NCBI GenBank assembly: GCA_045648505.1
Contig: JAZROD010000003.1
Coordinates: 1-26,479, forward strand
Source of the DNA: RGIG8700 sp045648505
GTDB lineage: Bacteria; Bacillota; Clostridia; RGIG6154
Direction: 5' to 3'
DNA: 26,479 nt
Shown here: positions 23,251 through 26,479 of the stretch, in pieces
Position numbering within the stretch: the first letter of the stretch is position 1
How the letters are laid out: each line of letters begins with the position of its first letter
The notes under the pieces: generated by a model
What the model saw: the letters and a program-made list of their open reading frames with translations, nothing else
The model's database searches: none
What the model was told of the DNA's origin: nothing
Program-made: the position numbers and the translations under genes

Positions 23251-23445
23251 TCATACTGAGTATGCCATATCGATATATTCATCAAATTTTCTTCTTTTGA
23301 TTAATCTCTTAGTACCTACCCAGAGGACAAATTCACAATCTTCTCTATCTGACATCTGGCGAATTTTGCTGATGCCAATACCTGAATATGCAGCAGCTTC
23401 TTCCAAAGTCAGATTACTTTTTTCCCAAATAGGAACTTCTTTCAT
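23251..23445 (-). CDS. xis: Tn916-type excisionase
   Basis: A 64-residue winged-helix protein: VPIWEKSNLTLEEAAAYSGIGISKIRQM, then FVLWVGTKRLIKRRKFDEYI. This matches the layout of Tn916 Xis (PIWE..TLT.EEA..Y..IG...R and a basic K-R-K-x-F-E/D segment). It would bend DNA at the element ends and direct Int towards excision. I chose ATG 23445, 7 bases after AGGAGA; the frame is open further upstream without a ribosome site. It is ~130 bases upstream of int in the same orientation. Confidence 0.85.
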   Translation of the reverse strand: MKEVPIWEKSNLTLEEAAAYSGIGISKIRQMSDREDCEFVLWVGTKRLIKRRKFDEYIDMAYSV

Positions 23446-23528
23446 GTGAACGTCTCCTGTCCTTTCTATAGATTTACGGTTTTTGAATAGTTGCCGCAAA
23501 ACTATCTTCTTTTGTTTACCTGCAAAAC

Positions 23529-23560
23529 AAAAAATGGTGTGCCGTAAAATACGGCACACC
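23529..23560 (-). terminator. Terminator upstream of xis
   Basis: A perfect 10-bp stem GGTGTGCCGT/ACGGCACACC (23536-23560), loop 5 bases, is followed on the minus strand by ATTTTTTG. It would insulate xis from transcripts of the upstream minus-strand gene. Confidence 0.85.
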
Positions 23561-23858
23561 GAAAAAGCCTATAAAGGCATTATTCACTTATAGTATATCT
23601 TATATAAACTGTTAGCACCATACTAACAGACCACCAACGCCACCAACCTTATATAGTTTTACACCATAAAGTTGTGCCAGAGGCCACATTGTGACCACAT
23701 TGTCTTCTACTCTTATATTATACTACCCATTTTTTTAATAGTCAACACGTAGAACACATATTTTTTTGAGAATGGCTTTAACTGTAGGGCTTCAAAATTT
23801 GTTGTGTTGAAATCTCAACACATTCTGGTATTATTACGTTTTTGTAACAAATGAAAAT
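23561..23858. other. Non-coding spacer with small repeats inside the mobile element
   Basis: No gene is seen in these ~300 bases. They contain a hairpin CTGTTAG/CTAACAG (23609-23629), a 9-bp-period tandem CCACCAAC (23631 and 23640) and an 11-bp-period tandem CCACATTGT (23683 and 23694). There is also a hairpin TGTGTTGA/TCAACACA near 23803-23822. The tandem repeats suggest protein-binding sites, possibly part of an att or transfer region. Confidence 0.45.
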
Positions 23859-24401
23859 TTATAACATAGAGTAAATATTTATAATTCTTCTTTTTTTCCT
23901 TTCGGCATACTTATAGGCTACACCGGTGCCGCTTGTCGGCTGATAATCGAACAAATCACGCCTGCTGTGCTTTCTCCTTGAAGGAGCGTAGTTCTCATCA
24001 TAATAGACCACACATACCGCACTTTCATCAATCATATGCTGGTTGCGCTTGACATAAACTGCCTTACCAGCACCCGATACGCTTTCGGGGTAGTAGGTAT
24101 GCTCATATAGTTCCATCAACCCTTCTCTGTATGCTCTGCTGCCTTCGCCGTCAATATACTCGCTCTCCGCCCTAACATAGATGCGTCTGATGTCAGGGTA
24201 TTTTTCTTTTAATTCGGAAACGATTTTGTAGCAAAGGTCATCAAACTGGCTTTTGCTTCCGAAAAGGAAGGTGTCAATTCCGTCAACGGTTATCAGTTTT
24301 TCGATTTCTTCATATAATATAGTCTTTAACCTATCGGATGCATCAATTTTTCTATGCCCAAAGAAACAGGCTGTTTGTTCTATACTCATCGGCTTACTCA
24401 T
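23859..24401 (-). CDS. SLOG-superfamily (DUF1273/YpsA-like) protein
   Basis: A 180-residue protein with a Rossmann-like fold. TACFFGHRKI near residue 11 is the hallmark N-terminal motif; FLFGSKSQFDDLCYKIVSELKEKYP and the late SGTGVAYKYAERKKRRIINI segment fit the DPRA/SLOG nucleotide-binding core. SLOG proteins bind nucleotides or nucleotide-derived signals, and members are common on conjugative elements and near defence loci; no activity is proven for this branch. The start is uncertain: ATG 24401 has only GAGAG beside it, and ATG 24389 is an alternative. It has its own promoter and is divergent from the XRE regulator. Confidence 0.72.
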   Translation of the reverse strand: MSKPMSIEQTACFFGHRKIDASDRLKTILYEEIEKLITVDGIDTFLFGSKSQFDDLCYKIVSELKEKYPDIRRIYVRAESEYIDGEGSRAYREGLMELYEHTYYPESVSGAGKAVYVKRNQHMIDESAVCVVYYDENYAPSRRKHSRRDLFDYQPTSGTGVAYKYAERKKRRIINIYSML

Positions 24402-24437
24402 CTCTCATTTATCACTTTATTTCAAATATTCATACAT

Positions 24438-24466
24438 ATTATATCACTTTCATTGCGATATAACAA
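24438..24466 (-). promoter_or_regulatory. Sigma-A promoter of the SLOG gene
   Basis: On the minus strand TTGTTA (24466-24461), 17-bp spacer, TATAAT (24443-24438). A divergent TATAAT (24511-24516, weak -35) probably serves the XRE gene. Confidence 0.75.
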
Positions 24467-24540
24467 TACATTTTAAGGAATAGTTCCGCAGCATTTTAAT
24501 TTTTGTGGGATATAATATTATGTATAGTGAGGTGATATCA

Positions 24541-24849
24541 ATGTATCAAGAACAATTCCCATTAAGATTAGCACAGTTACGAACTAAAAAAGGCGTGTCT
24601 GCCAGAGAGATGAGTTTAGATATAGGTCAGAATGCGGGGTACATTAACAATGTCGAGTGTGGAAAAGCATTACCGTCAATGGCAGCATTTTTCTTCATCT
24701 GTGAATACTTGGAGATATCGCCAAGCGACTTCTTTGATACAGATGCACAGAACCCTGAAAAACTAAATGCGTTAATAAGTTCATTGAAAAAGTTAAGCGA
24801 CAAACAACTTGACAGCATCAGTTCAATCGTAACTGACATGATAAAATGA
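24541..24849 (+). CDS. XRE-family (Cro/CI type) transcriptional regulator
   Basis: A 102-residue DNA-binding protein. Residues ~8-62 form a helix-turn-helix (RLAQLRTKKGVSAREMSLDIGQNAGYINNVECGKALPSM). The remainder (KLNALISSLKKLSDKQLDSISSIVTDMI) is a short amphipathic C-terminal dimerisation-type tail. I chose ATG 24541 after GAGGTGAT; an upstream in-frame ATG lacks a site. It is divergent from the SLOG gene, which makes the shared 140-base intergenic region a likely target. Small regulators of this size commonly control mobile elements. The terminator begins inside its stop region. Confidence 0.85.
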   Translation: MYQEQFPLRLAQLRTKKGVSAREMSLDIGQNAGYINNVECGKALPSMAAFFFICEYLEISPSDFFDTDAQNPEKLNALISSLKKLSDKQLDSISSIVTDMIK

Positions 24850-24881
24850 GCGCTCGTCCGGTTCCGGAGAGCGCTCATTTT
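24843..24881. terminator. Strong bidirectional terminator after the XRE gene
   Basis: A perfect 13-bp stem (AAAATGAGCGCTC with its complement at 24869-24881) carries an inner TCCGG..CCGGA pairing. It starts before the TGA stop (24847-24849), so the stop codon is in the stem. Confidence 0.85.
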
Positions 24882-24985
24882 AATGTATAAATAGACCATA
24901 CTTCTAATTTGAATACGAAATAGTTAAAAATAACATTGTATTTCTGGCTATTTTGACAAAATGTAAACCAACTCTAAACTTTAAC

Positions 24986-25015
24986 TTGACGATTTGATAC
25001 CTGAAGAGTTAGTAT
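24986..25015 (+). promoter_or_regulatory. Candidate promoter of the resolvase gene
   Basis: TTGACG (24986-24991), 18-bp spacer, TAGTAT (25010-25015), 30 bases before the ATG. Small resolvases often bind their own promoter region; the GTATACGGATAC stretch here is a possible res-type half site. Confidence 0.5.
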
Positions 25016-25045
25016 ACGGATACCATAGAGAAAAGGAGACTATTT

Positions 25046-25648
25046 ATGAAAGTTGCTTATATCAGAGTATCAAGTTTAGACCAGAACACCGCAAGGCAGG
25101 AAGAGGCATTAAAAGGGTTAGGTATTGAAAAGTTTTTTATTGAAAAAGCATCAGGTAAAAATATGGAAAGACCTGAACTGCAAAAATGCTTGGAATTCTG
25201 TAGGGAGAACGATTACTTATACTGCGTTGACTTCTCGAGGCTCGCCAGAAGTTGTCAAGACTTACTCTCAATATGTAAATTATTAGATAGCAAATCCGTA
25301 CATCTGGTATCACTTAAAGAGAACTTTGACACTTCAACCCCACAAGGTCGCCTAATGCTTACAATTATTGCGGCAATTAACGCATTCGAGAGAGAAAATC
25401 TTTTAGAAAGACAGCGCGAGGGCATAGCCATCGCAAAAGCGGAAGGAAAATATAAAGGGCGCAAACCCGTAGAAGTAGAAGATTTCACACCGTATTATGA
25501 GGACTATATGAGTAGAAGAACAACCAAAGGGCAACTTGCAAAAAAATTACACATTAGCAGGCCTACACTCAATAAACTGTTCGATGAATACGAAAAAAGC
25601 CAATCTGCTAAAAACCCTGTAATACCAACACAGACAGCAGTTTCATAA
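25046..25648 (+). CDS. Small serine recombinase (resolvase/invertase family)
   Basis: A 200-residue site-specific recombinase. YIRVSSLDQNT carries the nucleophile Ser (about residue 9); DFSRLARS matches the DRLxR motif; GRLMLTIIAAINAFERENLLERQREGIAIAKAEGKYKGRKP is the long helix E region. The C-terminal HTH is TKGQLAKKLHISRPTLNKLF. Length fits the TnpR/Hin class rather than large serine integrases. It probably resolves cointegrates or multimers, or inverts a segment, for the mobile element. AAAAGGAGAC lies 7-8 bases upstream of the ATG. Confidence 0.93.
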   Translation: MKVAYIRVSSLDQNTARQEEALKGLGIEKFFIEKASGKNMERPELQKCLEFCRENDYLYCVDFSRLARSCQDLLSICKLLDSKSVHLVSLKENFDTSTPQGRLMLTIIAAINAFERENLLERQREGIAIAKAEGKYKGRKPVEVEDFTPYYEDYMSRRTTKGQLAKKLHISRPTLNKLFDEYEKSQSAKNPVIPTQTAVS

Positions 25649-25868
25649 AAAGGTGGAAACATCAACATTTTCGCAACAAAATCAAAGATTTTTGCAGATT
25701 ATTTGCATCTATTTTTATTCAGTCCATAAGAGACGAGAGAGCATCGCCTTAATCGGTAAAAATCTACAAATATTTTGAAAGCTAAAACATGTATAATCTT
25801 TTTATAAATCGTGTCCATCTTTTTCATGCTCACTGAATGATTATTTTATAATTTATGTCCAGAAATGT

Positions 25869-25907
25869 GATGCTGAAATAAAAGGATTTTGAGTTCGGCA
25901 TCTTTTT
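25869..25907 (+). terminator. Intrinsic terminator, first of a pair
   Basis: A 9-bp stem GATGCTGAA/TTCGGCATC (one G-T pair), loop 16 bases, is followed by TTTTTC. Confidence 0.7.
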
Positions 25908-25927
25908 CTTAAAAATCAGTTAATCTC

Positions 25928-25964
25928 CGGGAACAAAAATTTTGCATTTTCGTTCCCGTTTTTT
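25928..25964 (+). terminator. Intrinsic terminator, second of a pair
   Basis: CGGGAAC (25928-25934) pairs with GTTCCCG (25952-25958), extended by AAAAA/ATTTT pairing, and is followed by six T. With the first hairpin 20 bases before, it forms a tandem stop. Confidence 0.8.
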
Positions 25965-26223
25965 CGTGAAAAAGGGTAGTTTGATTTTTTCGGGTGAATA
26001 TCCAGACGCTTTTAATATCAATAAAAACACCATTATATTATGTAAGTTTACGGGCATTATGCGATGAAAAATGCCGCTTTGCATTAATGCGGCAACTCTC
26101 CGATGTGATTTCTATTTATACCCACTATTTAATCTTTACACCATATTATGCAAAAAATCTGCCGTTTCATATTATAAAAAACTGTACAGCGAAATATGAC
26201 AACATTATTCCCTGATAACATAA

Positions 26224-26252
26224 TTGAAGCCGGTCAAAAAGACCGGCTTCAA
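26224..26252. repeat. Perfect 12-bp hairpin without T tract
   Basis: TTGAAGCCGGTC (26224-26235) and its exact complement (26241-26252) flank AAAAA. Neither side has a proper T run, so it is a weak terminator at best and could be a protein-binding or transfer-related structure. Confidence 0.6.
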
Positions 26253-26353
26253 ACTTACTATTAAATTATGTAAAATATTTGGCACTTCACAATGAAAAAT
26301 ATACTTTTCTTTTGAGAACTACGGAAGTATTGAGTTCGACAAATTGGAATTGG

Positions 26354-26479
26354 TTAAATACTTTTTACTGGATGCAGTTCAATATATCCTCGTGTGCCGA
26401 TAGGCTCTAACTGAATACGGGGGTTGCTATCATCCCAAGTATATCCAATACTTTGAGGGTTGTACTTTTTGATAGCGTC
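26354..26479 (-). CDS. 3' end of an unidentified gene (window edge)
   Basis: On the minus strand a frame is open from the window edge for 41 codons to a TAA at 26356-26354. The readable tail contains YNPQSIGYTWDDSNPRIQL and GTRGYIELHPVKSI, which has normal globular composition. I do not recognise the family. Being partial, it could also be a remnant. It points towards the long intergenic stretch. Confidence 0.5.
   Translation of the reverse strand, partial: DAIKKYNPQSIGYTWDDSNPRIQLEPIGTRGYIELHPVKSI

Larger units (their letters stand above)
25649..26353. other. Long intergenic stretch after the resolvase
   Basis: About 700 bases without a convincing gene. A 73-codon GTG-started frame (25994-26215) and a 42-codon minus-strand frame near 25700-25830 lack ribosome sites. 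The region holds two terminators (listed separately), a TATAAT-like box near 25846 and a long perfect hairpin near 26224. Confidence 0.5.

Noticed and set aside
25690..25835. 42-codon minus-strand frame starting MKKMDTIYKK
   Set aside because: Plausible-looking start but no ribosome site or promoter, and no family resemblance.
25994..26215. 73-codon GTG-started frame
   Set aside because: No ribosome site, no recognisable motif, begins just after a terminator; composition unlike the neighbours.

Overview
The window looks like chromosome from a low-GC, strictly anaerobic, fermentative Firmicute (Clostridia, probably a gut lineage related to Oscillospirales/Christensenellales). The evidence is AT-rich DNA, AGGAGG-type ribosome sites, sigma-A promoters often with an extended -10, a complete [FeFe]-hydrogenase maturation operon, a gram-positive-type glycolipid glucosyltransferase and a phosphoglycerol transferase. 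The family assignments come from motifs read directly in the translations; no database was searched.

Left part (1-8750, mostly + strand): the 3' part of a very large surface-type repeat protein; a two-gene Zn/Cd efflux unit (free metal-binding domain plus P1B ATPase, translationally coupled); a tRNA-Pro(UGG) on the minus strand beside a palindrome-rich spacer; a tightly overlapping sugar operon (nucleotidyltransferase, NahK-like anomeric kinase, nagB); and a secreted G5/3D-domain cell-wall protein with a near-consensus promoter.

Middle (8750-16000): a small membrane protein; an RluA-family pseudouridine synthase; a minus-strand operon (diacylglycerol glucosyltransferase, cca, TPR protein); two adjacent tiny Cys-rich single-TM proteins; an LtaS-like phosphoglycerol transferase; and a 52-residue Asn/Gln-rich miniprotein. 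The glucosyltransferase and the phosphoglycerol transferase could make and modify a glycolipid anchor, which is inference from proximity. A 299-bp element with perfect 19-bp terminal inverted repeats fills the gap between the Asn-rich gene and hydF.

16281-20103 (minus strand): hydE-hydG-hydF in one overlapping operon. Its leader carries a strong promoter, an intrinsic terminator ending a few bases before the hydE start, and an alternative 10-bp pairing that would destroy that terminator. I regard this as the best candidate here for an undescribed regulatory system. A GH31 glycosidase is transcribed divergently.

21700-26479: the end of an integrated mobile element with a Tn916-type integrase and excisionase, arm-like direct repeats, a SLOG-type protein, an XRE regulator and a small serine resolvase. 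It abuts the GH31 gene, whose reading frame runs straight through a strong terminator hairpin. The int promoter is nested inside the loop of a potential terminator. The last ~800 bases hold two terminators, one long hairpin and the tail of an unidentified minus-strand gene.
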